NCBI RefSeq assembly: GCF_026723865.1
Contig: NZ_CP113529.1
Location: 3,844,001-3,908,000 of the forward strand
Reading direction: 5' to 3'
DNA: 64,000 bases
Source: Mycobacterium sp. Aquia_216
GTDB lineage: Bacteria; Actinomycetota; Actinomycetes; Mycobacteriales; Mycobacteriaceae
This document shows, piece by piece, positions 36,491 through 45,779 of this stretch; within the stretch, counting starts at the first letter, position 1, and each line of letters begins with the position of its first letter. The position numbers and the translations under genes are program-made. Under the pieces are notes generated by a model. The model worked only from the letters and a program-made list of their open reading frames with translations, had not been told where the DNA came from and ran no database searches.

Positions 36491-37336
36491 TTGTATGAAG
36501 CTTTCTGGTGCGGGCCGGCGGTGAAGCGACCCGCGACCCGGGTCGCTGACCTGCTCAACGCCGCGGCGCCGCTCCTGCCCGCGGCGAACGTGATCATGCA
36601 GCTGTCCCTGCCGGGCGTCGGGTACGGCGTGCTGGAAAGCCCGGTGGATAGCGGCAACGTGTACAAGCACCCGTTCAAGCGGGCCCGCACCACCGGCACT
36701 TACCTCGCGGTGGCGACCATCGGGAACGAGTCCGACCGCGCGCTGATCCGCGACGCCGTCGACGTGGCCCACCGCCAGGTGCGGTCCACGTCGGCCAGCC
36801 CGGTCCCCTACAACGCCTTCGACCCCAAGCTGCAGCTCTGGGTGGCCGCCTGCCTGTATCGCTACTTCGTCGACCAGCACGAGTTCCTGCATGGCCCGCT
36901 CGATGAGGCCGGCGCCGACGCGGTCTATCGCGACGCCAAGCGGTTGGGCACCACGCTGCAGGTGCCCGAGCGGCTGTGGCCGCGGGACCGGGTCGCGTTC
37001 GACGAGTACTGGAAGCGTTCGCTTGACGAACTGCACATCGACCCGCCGGTGGGTGAGCATCTGCGCGGCGTGGCCGCGATGGCGTTTTTGCCCTGGCCGT
37101 TGCGAGTGCTGACCGGTCCGCTCAACCTGTTCGCGACGACGGGGTTCTTGGCCCCGGAGTTTCGGGCGATGATGGGGTTGGACTGGTCGCAGCGTCAGCA
37201 GCGCCGGTTTGAGTGGCTGGTGTCCGCCCTGCGGCTGGCCGATCTGTTCATCCCGCACCGCGCGTGGGTCTTCGGTTATCAGCTTTACTTGTGGGACATG
37301 CGATTTCGAGCGCGCCGCGGCTGGCGGATCGTCTAG
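36491..37336 (+). CDS. DUF2236 / MpaB-like oxygenase family protein (Rv2237-like)
   Basis: This 281-residue protein shows the DUF2236 pattern: residues [20 protein letters not shown], then [39 protein letters not shown] and a later helical part ending [16 protein letters not shown]. The family includes a latex-clearing-type haem oxygenase with a conserved His/Arg core; the substrate is unknown. A GTG at 36521 is an alternative start that would remove 10 residues. It is divergent from cobD across 79 bases. Confidence 0.83.
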   Translation: MYEAFWCGPAVKRPATRVADLLNAAAPLLPAANVIMQLSLPGVGYGVLESPVDSGNVYKHPFKRARTTGTYLAVATIGNESDRALIRDAVDVAHRQVRSTSASPVPYNAFDPKLQLWVAACLYRYFVDQHEFLHGPLDEAGADAVYRDAKRLGTTLQVPERLWPRDRVAFDEYWKRSLDELHIDPPVGEHLRGVAAMAFLPWPLRVLTGPLNLFATTGFLAPEFRAMMGLDWSQRQQRRFEWLVSALRLADLFIPHRAWVFGYQLYLWDMRFRARRGWRIV

Positions 37337-37385
37337 ATGGGCCGACCCACAGGCCACGATGCTGGGCTGGCCGTAAAGTCGAATC

Positions 37386-37781
37386 ATGGCCTTCCCCGCC
37401 CTCAACCACATCGCGGTCACGGTGCGTGACATCGGCGTCAGCGGCCCCTGGTACCGCAGCCTTCTCGGCGCCGATCCGATGCTTGACGAACACACCGACG
37501 CCGGTTTCCGGCATCAGGTGTGGCTGCTCGAAAATGGCACGGTATTCGGCATCCATCAGCATGATCACCGGGCACCCGACGAGGAATTCAGCGAGCACCG
37601 CGTCGGCCTGGACCACGTCGGGTTCGGGTGCGCCAACCGCGCCGAGCTGGAGAGCTGGGTGGACCGGCTGGGCGAGCTGGGAATCGAACACGGCGGCATC
37701 GTCGACGAGTCGTACGGCTCGGGGTTGAGCTTTCGCGACCCCGACGGCATCCCGTTGGAGTTCTTCGCGCCGCCGGGGTAA
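37386..37781 (+). CDS. VOC / glyoxalase-fold protein
   Basis: This 131-residue protein has the vicinal-oxygen-chelate plan: LNHIAVTVRDIGVSGPWYRS, then LDHVGFGCANRAELESWVDR and SFRDPDGIPLEFFAPP. The His in NHIAV, His in LDHVGF and Glu in LEFF are the usual metal ligands. The substrate is unknown. It is convergent with the epoxide hydrolase, 3 bases apart. Confidence 0.87.
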   Translation: MAFPALNHIAVTVRDIGVSGPWYRSLLGADPMLDEHTDAGFRHQVWLLENGTVFGIHQHDHRAPDEEFSEHRVGLDHVGFGCANRAELESWVDRLGELGIEHGGIVDESYGSGLSFRDPDGIPLEFFAPPG

Positions 37782-37784
37782 CGC

Positions 37785-38897
37785 TCAGCGAATCGTGGCG
37801 AAAAACGCGCGGACGTCGTCGACGAACAGCTCCGGTTGTTCGAACGCGGCGAAGTGACCGCCGCGCGGCATCTTGGTCCAGTGCGTGATGTTGTAGTTCG
37901 TCTTGCACCACTTCCGTGGCGGCTTCAACAGTTCGCCGGGGAAGGCGGCGACGCCGGTCGGCAATTCGACGCGATTGCCGCCCCGCCAGACCTGGAAGCT
38001 CTCCCAATACAGCCGAGCCGAGGACGCGGCTGTGCCGGTCACCCAATACACCATCACGTTGTCCAGCAGCTCGTCTCGACTGAACGCATTCTCGGGGTTC
38101 CCGCCGCAATCCGCCCACGCCCAAAACTTTTCGACGATCCACGCCAGTTGTCCCACCGGTGAATCGACCAGACCGTAGCCGAGAGTCTGGGGCCGGGTGG
38201 ATTGCTGTTTCGAATAGCCAGTGCCCCACTTCTGATGCTCGGCCAGGCTGGCCAGGGCCGCTTTCTCCTCATCGGTCGGGTTGTCGAGGTTGCCCGGAGA
38301 GCCGATCGGCATGTTCAGATGAATAGCCACGCAGCTCCCGCCGTTTCGGCCGATCTGCGTGGTCACCGCCGCACCCCAGTCACCGCCCTGGGCGCCGTAG
38401 CGGTCGTAGCCGAGGCGCAGCATCAGCTGTTCCCAGGCCTCGGCGATCTTTTCCACTCCCCACCCGGTGCTGGTGGGCTTGCCGGAGAAGCCGTACCCGG
38501 GAAGCGAGGGGCACACGACATGGAAAGCGTCCTCGGCGCGTCCAGACGCGGGATTGGTCAGCGGCTCGATCACCTTGTGGAACTCCACAATTGAGCCCGG
38601 CCAGCCGTGTGTGATCACCAGTGGAAACGCGCCCTCGTGCGGGGACCGCTGATGAATGAAATGAAGGTCCAGCCCGTCGATTTCGGTGGTGAACTGGTCG
38701 AAGCGGTTGAGCGCGGCCTCGCGAGGCCGCCAGTCGTAGTCGTTGGCCCAGTAGTCGGCCAATTCGCGGGTGTAGGCCAGCGGTATGCCCTGGCTCCAGT
38801 CGTCCACACATTCGGCTTCCGGCCATCGGGTGCGCTCCAGCCGCGATCGAAGATCGTCGAGTACGTCGTCGGGAACGTCGATTCGAAACGGCTTCAC
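37785..38897 (-). CDS. Epoxide hydrolase
   Basis: This 370-residue protein has the N-terminal EHN segment (VPDDVLDDLRSRLERTRWPE) and the alpha/beta hydrolase core: oxyanion HGWPGSIVEFHKVI, the nucleophile Asp in AQGGDWGAAVTTQIG, and the His in MPRGGHFAAFEQPE. Lid tyrosines needed for ring opening are plausible (YWVTGT, YNITHW). It probably detoxifies or degrades epoxides; mycobacteria carry several paralogues. Confidence 0.92.
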   Translation of the reverse strand: MKPFRIDVPDDVLDDLRSRLERTRWPEAECVDDWSQGIPLAYTRELADYWANDYDWRPREAALNRFDQFTTEIDGLDLHFIHQRSPHEGAFPLVITHGWPGSIVEFHKVIEPLTNPASGRAEDAFHVVCPSLPGYGFSGKPTSTGWGVEKIAEAWEQLMLRLGYDRYGAQGGDWGAAVTTQIGRNGGSCVAIHLNMPIGSPGNLDNPTDEEKAALASLAEHQKWGTGYSKQQSTRPQTLGYGLVDSPVGQLAWIVEKFWAWADCGGNPENAFSRDELLDNVMVYWVTGTAASSARLYWESFQVWRGGNRVELPTGVAAFPGELLKPPRKWCKTNYNITHWTKMPRGGHFAAFEQPELFVDDVRAFFATIR

Positions 38898-39005
38898 GAA
38901 TTCATAGTGCCGCCATGGATGAACCCGGCGACAGCCGCCCCGTCAGCGCTCGCAATTCCGCGCGTTGCTCTTACCATTCTCTTAGCATTTGGTAGCGTCT
39001 CCGCC

Positions 39006-39746
39006 ATGCCCGAGGCGACAACGACCGGCGCAAGACGCTACTTGCGTTCCCCCGTCGACGCCGCGGCGGCGTATCGGACCGTGCAGCGCCGCGTCGATGC
39101 CCTGCTCCGGGGCCGCACCGGCGTGGGCGAGCACATCGTGCCGGCCTGCCCCGGGTGGACGATTCACCAGACGGTGTGCCACCTGGCCGGCACCGCCCAG
39201 GACCTGGCCTCGCGCAACCTCGATGACGCGGGCACCGACGCGTGGACCCAGGCCCAGCTCGATCGTCTTGCCGACCACAGCGTCGACCAGATACTCGACC
39301 AGTGGGCGCAGGCGACCGACGCTGTCACGGAACTCGTCGCGGATAGCCCGAAACTCTTTGGCGCCCAATCGGTTTTCGATGCCCTTACGCACGAACACGA
39401 TATCCGCGGCGCGCTAGGCGAACCCGGTTCTCGGACAGCCGATCCGGCGTTCGCGGTGGCGGCCGGATACCTGATCACCATGGTCGACCGTGCGATCCGG
39501 CGAAACGCGTATCCGTGCCTGCGTTTGACGACCCCGACGACCGGCACCACCCAGCTCGGCGACCCCACCAAGGCCGCCGGCGAAATCGCGGTCGAGCTCA
39601 GCGATTTCGAAGCGCTACGTGTCTTCGGCGGACGGCGCAGCCGCCGTCAGCTCTCGGCGCTGCCCTGGGTGGGAGACGCCGCGGCGCTGTTACCGATTTT
39701 CCAAACGACGGCGGTGCGACCACCAACCAGAGACCTCATCGAATAG
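39006..39746 (+). CDS. Mycothiol-dependent maleylpyruvate isomerase-like (MDMPI) protein
   Basis: The ATG at 39006 gives 246 residues. The N-terminal DinB-like four-helix domain has VPACPGWTIHQTVCHLAGTA with the His ligand typical of mycothiol-dependent proteins, and FDALTHEHDIRGALG with two more His. The C-terminal domain has ALRVFGGRRSRRQLSALPW. A role with mycothiol is inferred from family. Confidence 0.82.
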   Translation: MPEATTTGARRYLRSPVDAAAAYRTVQRRVDALLRGRTGVGEHIVPACPGWTIHQTVCHLAGTAQDLASRNLDDAGTDAWTQAQLDRLADHSVDQILDQWAQATDAVTELVADSPKLFGAQSVFDALTHEHDIRGALGEPGSRTADPAFAVAAGYLITMVDRAIRRNAYPCLRLTTPTTGTTQLGDPTKAAGEIAVELSDFEALRVFGGRRSRRQLSALPWVGDAAALLPIFQTTAVRPPTRDLIE

Positions 39747-39779
39747 CGGCTGCTGGTCAAGTGTGGCGCGGCCTGGGCC

Positions 39780-40646
39780 TCAGGGTGCGAGTTTGACGTA
39801 CCCCGGCGTCATCGGCGGCGAGGGTGGTGGTGGCGGCGGCTGTTGGGGCGAAGGCGGCGGTTCCTGTGGGGGTGGCGGCAACTGTTGAGGAGGCGGCGGT
39901 GGCTCCTGCGGCGGCGGCGGCAACTGCTGAGGAGGCGGCGGCGGTGGCTCCTGCGGGGGCGGCGGCAACTGTTGCGGAGGCGCAGGCAACTGCTGCGGAG
40001 GCGCAGGCAACTGCTGCGGTAATGGCTGCTGCGGTCTGGGCGGTGCCGCGATCGGCAGCGGTGGTGTCTGGAGGTGCGCCAACGGCGGTGGTTCCGGAAT
40101 CGCCGGCGGGTTCGGATCGGCGATCCCTGCGGGGGGAACAATTCCGATCAGCGAGACGGGCGCGCTGCCATGCACCTGAAAACCCGAAGGGCGAATGCCG
40201 TCGGCGGCCCGGCGGGTCGGCTCATTCCATCCCGCTTTGGGACGGGTGATGAGGATCGCGAGCTTGTTTTTGTCGTACGGGCAGTAGGCCCCCACCGCCG
40301 CAACGACGAATCGCCCTTCGGTGCGTGCGAGGCGGCCGGGGGCGATTTGGCGCTGGGTCGGATCATTGCTCACCGCATAGTCGACCAGCGCGTCCACGAC
40401 GCGGTTCGCCGGCGTGCCGGTATCCAGTGCCTGACAAACCTTGTGAGCTGTGTCGACGAGGCTTGGCACGCCTTCCATGGCGGGGATGCCTTCATCGTCG
40501 AGCAGCGCCAGAAATTTGTCGTCGTTCGGGTCAGCCGCTGCTGCACCGCCGCGCAAAATTGCAATGCCGCTTAGCAACGCAATGGCGGCGACCGGAATGC
40601 CGACATGGCTGGTGATGCCAGTGAATCTGGAGGTGCCGGTAAACAT
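39780..40646 (-). CDS. Secreted DUF732 protein with Pro/Gln repeat tail
   Basis: From ATG 40646 the protein has 288 residues. The signal peptide (VGIPVAAIALLSGIAIL) is cleaved near AAA-DPNDD. The DUF732 domain (about residues 40-115) shows FLALLDDEGIPAMEG and HKVCQALDTG with the paired Cys at AVGAYCPYDK. The C-terminal ~110 residues are proline-rich repeats of PPQQLPxPPQ and PPPPQEPPP, producing a degenerate DNA repeat near 39820-40030. It is likely cell-wall associated; the repeat number may vary among strains. Confidence 0.82.
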   Translation of the reverse strand: MFTGTSRFTGITSHVGIPVAAIALLSGIAILRGGAAAADPNDDKFLALLDDEGIPAMEGVPSLVDTAHKVCQALDTGTPANRVVDALVDYAVSNDPTQRQIAPGRLARTEGRFVVAAVGAYCPYDKNKLAILITRPKAGWNEPTRRAADGIRPSGFQVHGSAPVSLIGIVPPAGIADPNPPAIPEPPPLAHLQTPPLPIAAPPRPQQPLPQQLPAPPQQLPAPPQQLPPPPQEPPPPPPQQLPPPPQEPPPPPQQLPPPPQEPPPSPQQPPPPPPSPPMTPGYVKLAP

Positions 40647-40695
40647 GAGAGGACTTCCGTTCTGCAATAGCCCGTCCCGTACGGACTTCGGATAA

Positions 40696-40935
40696 TCACC
40701 TAGGCCGCAGGCGCGATCGCCTGCGGGTGGCGTCGTTGACGCGCGCCGGATCCGTCTCTCTCAGGAGACATCGGTAGTAGGCGTCGTCCGCGTAGACGCC
40801 GGTGCTCAATACGCTGAGCGCTTTGCCGCCGGGCAACCAGACATGACGGGCGAAGTGAACTTCGTCCATCTCAATACATCCCAGCAGCCGCTGGACGATA
40901 CGCCCAGCAATCGCACTGCCGCTGGCCAACGACAT
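40696..40935 (-). CDS. Hypothetical small protein, 79 aa
   Basis: The product reads MSLASGSAIAGRIVQRLLGC, then IEMDEVHFARHVWLPGGKAL and a basic end. Composition is protein-like and codon use matches the genome, but no family is recognised. It lies upstream of the DUF732 gene on the same strand. Confidence 0.5.
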   Translation of the reverse strand: MSLASGSAIAGRIVQRLLGCIEMDEVHFARHVWLPGGKALSVLSTGVYADDAYYRCLLRETDPARVNDATRRRSRLRPR

Positions 40936-41111
40936 ATCAAGATGGTACCGCCGGCGTTCTGTGTTGGCTGGCTGAAGTCCGAGCTGTGAAAGACGTTTTC
41001 CGGCCTGTGAAATATCAACTGGAGGAGCGTCTTTCGACGCCGTGCCGATCGGCTGGTCGGGGTGCTACAAAAAGCCGGCACAGCCCGAGGTCCCGCCGAG
41101 TGAGACCCCCG

Positions 41112-41375
41112 TCACCACGCGTCGTCGAGGCCGGCGCGATCGACCCCCTTGGCCCGCTCGGCCTCGGCCACCCGACGATCCGCTTCCTGAACCAGCTTGC
41201 GGACCTCGTTCATCAGCTCGCGCATGTCGGCGCGCAGGGCATCGACCGCGGCGTACAGATCGGCTTTGGTCGCCGGTTGATGCGCCGCCGACAGCGGCCC
41301 GACGGCGGGCGCCGCGTGTCCCGCGCTCGCGGTGTCAAAACCGGGTAGCTCGCTCACGTCCCCAGACAATGCCAT
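41112..41375 (-). CDS. Small coiled-coil protein, 87 aa
   Basis: After a Gly/Ala/Pro N-terminal stretch, residues 36-80 form a heptad-rich helix (ATKADLYAAVDALRADMREL, then VRKLVQEADRRVAEAERAK). It is cytosolic, with no known domain. It lies beside the broken glycosyltransferase and may be an independent gene. Confidence 0.55.
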   Translation of the reverse strand: MALSGDVSELPGFDTASAGHAAPAVGPLSAAHQPATKADLYAAVDALRADMRELMNEVRKLVQEADRRVAEAERAKGVDRAGLDDAW

Positions 41376-41435
41376 ACCCCGGTCATTACCGACACCCGAG
41401 CACCTCGCTTCATACGAATCGCCCGCGGCCGGGGT

Positions 41436-41815
41436 CTAGCCGCGGCATCCGCCACCGGCGGCGTGCTCGAGCAGATCGGCTGCCCCTGCGTGGTTTCGGT
41501 GCATCTGGCCATCGTGGCGGCTACCTCGCGGGCGCGAACGACGCAGGCCGGTATGAGGATGGAGCGCACCTGTGGAGTCACTAAATCCGCAGTGGTGGAA
41601 CACAATTCGCGGACGGAGCCGGCTCCGCGCCGGGTGACTGTATGCGCCCAAATTTGCTCCAGTCCGCCAAGATCCGGGTGTCCGCCGCATCACGACTCCG
41701 CCCAGGTGCGACGGATTGGTCCCGAACGGGACCGCAGCAAGCCCCGCCGACTCGACGAAGCCGAACATCCAGGGCGGGACGGCCAGGCACACCTGCGGGC
41801 CGGCGCCGTTCGCAG
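41436..41815 (-). pseudogene. Glycosyltransferase remnant (Rv1524/Rv1526c-like)
   Basis: The minus strand carries two ends of a GT1-type glycosyltransferase joined by deletion. The N-terminal part reads VCLAVPPWMFGFVESAGLAA (about 41795-41690). The C-terminal part reads VRSILIPACVVRAREVAATM and, in another frame, AADLLEHAAGGGCRG (about 41580-41436). Most of the catalytic middle and the UDP-binding segment are missing, and frames differ. The intact family makes rare-sugar glycolipids. Confidence 0.7.
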
Positions 41816-42002
41816 GTCTGACTAGTACGTCACGACAACCCTGAGCGCACCTACCACTGCAGTCGGACTGCTACCCCGAAGTACTCGGGGCATCACGAGA
41901 TAGCAAGCTGCTCAACAGTTCCCACATAAGTCGGGTTAGTCGATCCCGGGCCGCGGCCGATCGGGCAACTACGCCGTCACTCGGTCGGCCACGCAGGGAT
42001 CA

Positions 42003-42302
42003 TCAGTCGGCCACGTCATCAACCGGCCAGCCGACTGCGGCCAGCCGTTGCTTTACCCGCTCGGCATCTTCCGGCGAAGGCATTTCATTGGTGAGCTTGG
42101 TGATTGCCACCCGCACGTCGGTGACATCTACCGGTCTGTCGTTACGCGAGATCACCTGAGCGGCGACAGCGATGACATCGTCGTCAGAAAGACGGCGGCG
42201 AAGCAGCGCAAGCAGAGGGACGTAGTCGCGCGTCGGAATACCTTCGGGGTAGCCGGCACGCAGGAAGCCGACAATCCGCATCACCACATCCGACAGCATC
42301 AT
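42003..42302 (-). CDS. DUF3349 protein
   Basis: Starting at ATG 42302 after GGGGAAG, the 99-residue protein has the DUF3349 pattern: IVGFLRAGYPEGIPTRDYVP, LLALLRRRLSDDDVIAVA, DVTDVRVAITKLTNEMPSPE. The fold is small and helical; the function is unknown. It is divergent from phoU across 147 bases. Confidence 0.8.
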   Translation of the reverse strand: MMLSDVVMRIVGFLRAGYPEGIPTRDYVPLLALLRRRLSDDDVIAVAAQVISRNDRPVDVTDVRVAITKLTNEMPSPEDAERVKQRLAAVGWPVDDVAD

Positions 42303-42449
42303 AAACTTCCCCGCTCTACGACTTCCTGGGTTAACAACCCTTGCTGGTTGCGCCACAACTGGGGAACCCCTTTCACCCAGCGGAAATTGTCTATTAATAA
42401 TGTGTCCAACCCACGACATCGGTTGTACTTGTCCTCTTAAGGTTGCGCC

Positions 42450-43097
42450 ATGCGCACAGCGTTCCACGAGCAGCTCGACTCGCTCGGTGAGAGCCTAAGC
42501 CAGATGTGCGGCCTGGCAGGTCTGGCGATGGAACAGGCGACTCAGGCGCTGCTGGAAGCGGACCTCACCATCGCCGAAGTAGTAATCACCGGCCACACGC
42601 GCCTGGCACGGATGCGAAGTGAGGCCGAAGAAACCGCATTTGTGCTGCTGGCACTGCAGGCGCCCGTCGCAAGCGATCTACGAACCGTGGTTGGGTCGAT
42701 GCAGAGCGTCGCCGACGCCGAACGGATGGGCGGCTTGGCGTTGCACGTCGCCAAAATCGCGCGCCGACGCCATCCAGACCGCGCATTACCCGAAGAGGTC
42801 AGCGGCGACTTCGCCGAGATGGGACGGATCGCGGTGGATTTGGGCCGCAGTGCAAGACATGTCGTGCTCTCACGCGATCCGCAGCAAGCCGCACAGATCA
42901 GCCGGGATGACGTCGAGATGAACCAGCTCCACCAACACCTCTTCACCGTCCTCAAAGAGAAGAACTGGCCGCACGGTGTATCGACTGCTGTCGACGTCAC
43001 CCTGCTGGGCCGCTTCTACGAGCGCTTCGCCGACCACGCCGTCGAGATCGGGCGCCGCGTCATCTTCCAAACGACCGGCGAAGCTCGCAGCGGGTGA
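42450..43097 (+). CDS. phoU: PhoU-family phosphate signalling protein
   Basis: This 215-residue protein has two PhoU three-helix repeats. The first is [12 protein letters not shown] ([20 protein letters not shown]) with [20 protein letters not shown] and [20 protein letters not shown]. The second has [11 protein letters not shown] and [20 protein letters not shown], with the conserved ExxxD metal-binding pattern. PhoU proteins restrain phosphate uptake through the PstSCAB-histidine kinase system. No pst genes lie nearby. Confidence 0.93.
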   Translation: MRTAFHEQLDSLGESLSQMCGLAGLAMEQATQALLEADLTIAEVVITGHTRLARMRSEAEETAFVLLALQAPVASDLRTVVGSMQSVADAERMGGLALHVAKIARRRHPDRALPEEVSGDFAEMGRIAVDLGRSARHVVLSRDPQQAAQISRDDVEMNQLHQHLFTVLKEKNWPHGVSTAVDVTLLGRFYERFADHAVEIGRRVIFQTTGEARSG

Positions 43098-43176
43098 ACA
43101 TCCTCAGCCGTGCCGCTCCGCAAATACGCGATATGGCTGGCTCATTTGCGGCCCCCGACACCCGCAGGCACCTCGG

Positions 43177-43857
43177 CTAGGGCTCGAAGGCCGGAAGAAC
43201 AGAGCCGGAATCGCGAATCTCCCAGATGCTGTTTTTGCTCACGCCATCGAAGTTGATCTTGTTCAACGTTGCTCGCGAATACGTGAGGTCGATGGCCACC
43301 TGAGTCGAGGTATTGCCGTACGGGTCGGTCATCGGGAAGGTGCCCTGCACGTTCACCGCGGAAGCGTCAGGATAGGTCGCTCTTGCGTACTTGAGAATGT
43401 CGATGGTGTCGAGCCGGGCTCCGTCTTTGATCATCTTCTCGGTGTAGCTGTCACGAATCGCAAATCGGGCGTTGACGATGTCGCCGTTCGGGCCCGGAGA
43501 AGTGGCGAACGCTACTCCGTCCGGCTTTTTGGGGCCTGCCGGAGTCGATGGCGCCGCCTCGGTCGGTGTCGACGGTCCCGCCGTGGCCGGAGCGCTCGAG
43601 GTCGATGGGCTGTCATTCTTGGTGTCGAAACCCCAGCTTCTACCGACGATGATGAGAAGAACGAGCACACAGAGTGCCGCCAGGGCCAGGGCTGCCTTTC
43701 CCGATAAGCCTTTCTTTGGCGGCTCTGTGGCGAAAGCCCACTCGCTGGTCCAGTTGCTGCCATCGAAGTACCGTTGCAACCCGTGGCCTACCCCTGCGGG
43801 ATCGGGGTACCACCCTGGCGCCGATTTCGGCGGGGGCGGCGCATGTTCAGATGGCAT
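43177..43857 (-). CDS. DUF2510 membrane-anchored protein
   Basis: With the ATG at 43857 (MPSEHAPPPPKSAPGWYPDP) the protein has 226 residues. It begins with a DUF2510 motif (PGWYPDPAGVGHGLQRYFDG), then one membrane helix (AALALAALCVLVLLIIVG), a Ser/Thr/Pro linker and an extracytoplasmic domain (FAIRDSYTEKMIKDGARLDT ...). It is probably envelope-associated; the function is unknown. It is convergent with phoU. Confidence 0.75.
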   Translation of the reverse strand: MPSEHAPPPPKSAPGWYPDPAGVGHGLQRYFDGSNWTSEWAFATEPPKKGLSGKAALALAALCVLVLLIIVGRSWGFDTKNDSPSTSSAPATAGPSTPTEAAPSTPAGPKKPDGVAFATSPGPNGDIVNARFAIRDSYTEKMIKDGARLDTIDILKYARATYPDASAVNVQGTFPMTDPYGNTSTQVAIDLTYSRATLNKINFDGVSKNSIWEIRDSGSVLPAFEP

Positions 43858-44242
43858 CTTTGCACCTTCGTCGTGACGGCGCCCTTCCGCTACCCGCCGC
43901 GATGGCCGCTCAAAATCCATGCTAATCGTCGAACGGCGGCAGCAGCTTCGCCCAAGATTCCGGCTCTCTGGCCGGGGACACGTCGGCACCCGGCGAGGTG
44001 TGCCGCCGCCGCGAACGCCGACCTACCGAGTCAAACTGACTGCCGCATCTCACCTGAGCCATCGCGTCTTGAAATACCCAGTTCAGCGGCCCGCCCGCGT
44101 CCACTGTGTCTCGCTAGCAGGCGTCAGCACACCGGTGGGCGTGTGCTCGGAAAGCCGCAAATGATGCCGAATGGAAGCCGGTGTTGGGGGGAAATGAGGT
44201 TAACGCCGCCGCGGCTGGGATCCAGCCAGCAGCGAGCCTGGG
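43858..44242. other. Intergenic stretch, no gene seen
   Basis: These 385 bases separate the DUF2510 gene from the end of the MHS transporter gene. Short open frames exist on both strands, but none has a ribosome site or protein-like sequence. I see nothing else in it. Confidence 0.4.
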
Positions 44243-45598
44243 TCACGAGGTGGCGGCATTCGCGACATGTTCGAAAGATTGCCTCTCGTCGGCAGTGGCC
44301 ACGGGACCGTGCCGGGTTGGGGCCTGAGGATCAGCGGCGAGCGACCGAGCGCTGAGAGCACCAACGGTAGTGATCGCACCCATAACCGCGAAGAGCGCAG
44401 CGCTGGGCCAGGATTGGTCGCCGGTAAGAGTCAAGAAGTAGGTAGCGAGCAGCGGCACCGCTCCTGAGAAGGTCGCTGCAGTGTTCGATGCCAGAGCAAC
44501 ACCCGTGTAGCGCAGTGGTGCCGGAAACAGGCCGGCCATCAGGGTGCCGCATACTCCGTAGGCGATGTTGAGGGCGATGATCGCCACGACGATCGCGATG
44601 ACGACCACAACAGGCTGGCGAGAATCGATGGCCAGGAACACCGGCCACGCCACTACCATGCTGAGCATTCCACCGACAGCCGCGACCTTGTAGACGCCAT
44701 ACCGAAGTGCCAAGTATCCCGCGGCGATAAGGACTCCGCTCTCGGCCACCGCGCCGAACAGAGTTGCCAGAAGCAGGAGCGATCGGGACAGATGGAGTAC
44801 ACGGGTTCCGTAGCTGATGACAAACGTTGTCACCAAATAGAACCCGCCCATGCCAATAAGAGACGCTGCGGCGCCTGCCAAGAGTTGCCTATACATCGAT
44901 CGCAGAACCATTGACACCGGCGACTTTTCCACAGCTCCGGATTCTACGAGCGTTCGAAAATCGGGTGATTCGTCGAGCTTCCATCGTATGTATAAGGCAA
45001 CCAACAACAGTGGGAACGCCGCGAGGAACGGCAGGCGCCATCCCCAGGTATTGAATGACTCGCCCGGAAGAGCGGCGACCGCGAGAAACGCACCTGATGA
45101 CAGCAGAGTGCCAAGCGGAGATCCGATCAACGGAATCGCAGTGTAGAGAGCCCGGCGGTGTGATGGCGCATGTTCGCTGGTCATGACGACGGCCCCGCTC
45201 CACTCGCCACCGAGCGCTAAGCCTTGCGTGAGCCGCAAGGCAACCAAGGCCACTGGTGCCCACACCCCGATCGAGCTGTAATTCGGCAGTATGCCGATCG
45301 CCCCGGTCACAAGGCCGATCAGTCCGATGGTGATCAGCACGGTCGTGCGACGTCCGATTCGATCGCCAAGCCGACCGAAGATGAGGCCTCCGATCGGCCG
45401 GGCGCCAAAGCCGACAGCAAGAGTCGCGAACGAGGCGAGGACGCCGATGATGGGGTCGTTGCTAACGAAGAATTGCTTATTGAACACCAAAGCCGCGGCG
45501 GTTCCGAAGATGAAGAAGTCGTACCATTCCAGGGTCGTGCCTATTAGTGCTGCCACGGTGACTTGGCGGGCGCGGCGGACGTCTCTAGGTGCCGTCAT
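44243..45598 (-). CDS. MHS-family (metabolite:H+ symporter) MFS transporter
   Basis: From ATG 45598 (MTAPRDVRRARQVTVAALIG) the protein has 451 residues and about 12 membrane helices. Family signatures are TTLEWYDFFIFGTAAALVFN in helix 1, IGGLIFGRLGDRIGRRTTVL between helices 2 and 3, and LALGGEWSGAVVMTSEHAP. Relatives carry organic acids, betaines or related small metabolites with protons. The next gene upstream, a carbamoylase, suggests an amide or ureide substrate. A longer reading to 45676 is possible. Confidence 0.9.
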   Translation of the reverse strand: MTAPRDVRRARQVTVAALIGTTLEWYDFFIFGTAAALVFNKQFFVSNDPIIGVLASFATLAVGFGARPIGGLIFGRLGDRIGRRTTVLITIGLIGLVTGAIGILPNYSSIGVWAPVALVALRLTQGLALGGEWSGAVVMTSEHAPSHRRALYTAIPLIGSPLGTLLSSGAFLAVAALPGESFNTWGWRLPFLAAFPLLLVALYIRWKLDESPDFRTLVESGAVEKSPVSMVLRSMYRQLLAGAAASLIGMGGFYLVTTFVISYGTRVLHLSRSLLLLATLFGAVAESGVLIAAGYLALRYGVYKVAAVGGMLSMVVAWPVFLAIDSRQPVVVVIAIVVAIIALNIAYGVCGTLMAGLFPAPLRYTGVALASNTAATFSGAVPLLATYFLTLTGDQSWPSAALFAVMGAITTVGALSARSLAADPQAPTRHGPVATADERQSFEHVANAATS

Positions 45599-45779
45599 GG
45601 CGGGGTGTTGTATGACCACGTGGGGACGTCCTATCGGTGTGCTGTGCTGTCCGAGATGCGACGGCGCGCTCGGCATTTGAGGTCAGGGGCATGGCGTGCT
45701 GACCGGTCAGTGGACGAACCTAAACCACTGTGCCGGTGGGGAGTTGCAGTCGACCTCGTCGGCGACCTCTAGGGCGTGC

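Noticed and set aside
39820..40030. CRISPR-like spaced repeats
   Set aside because: The repeats are codon repeats for Pro/Gln within one reading frame, vary in length, and have no unique spacers.
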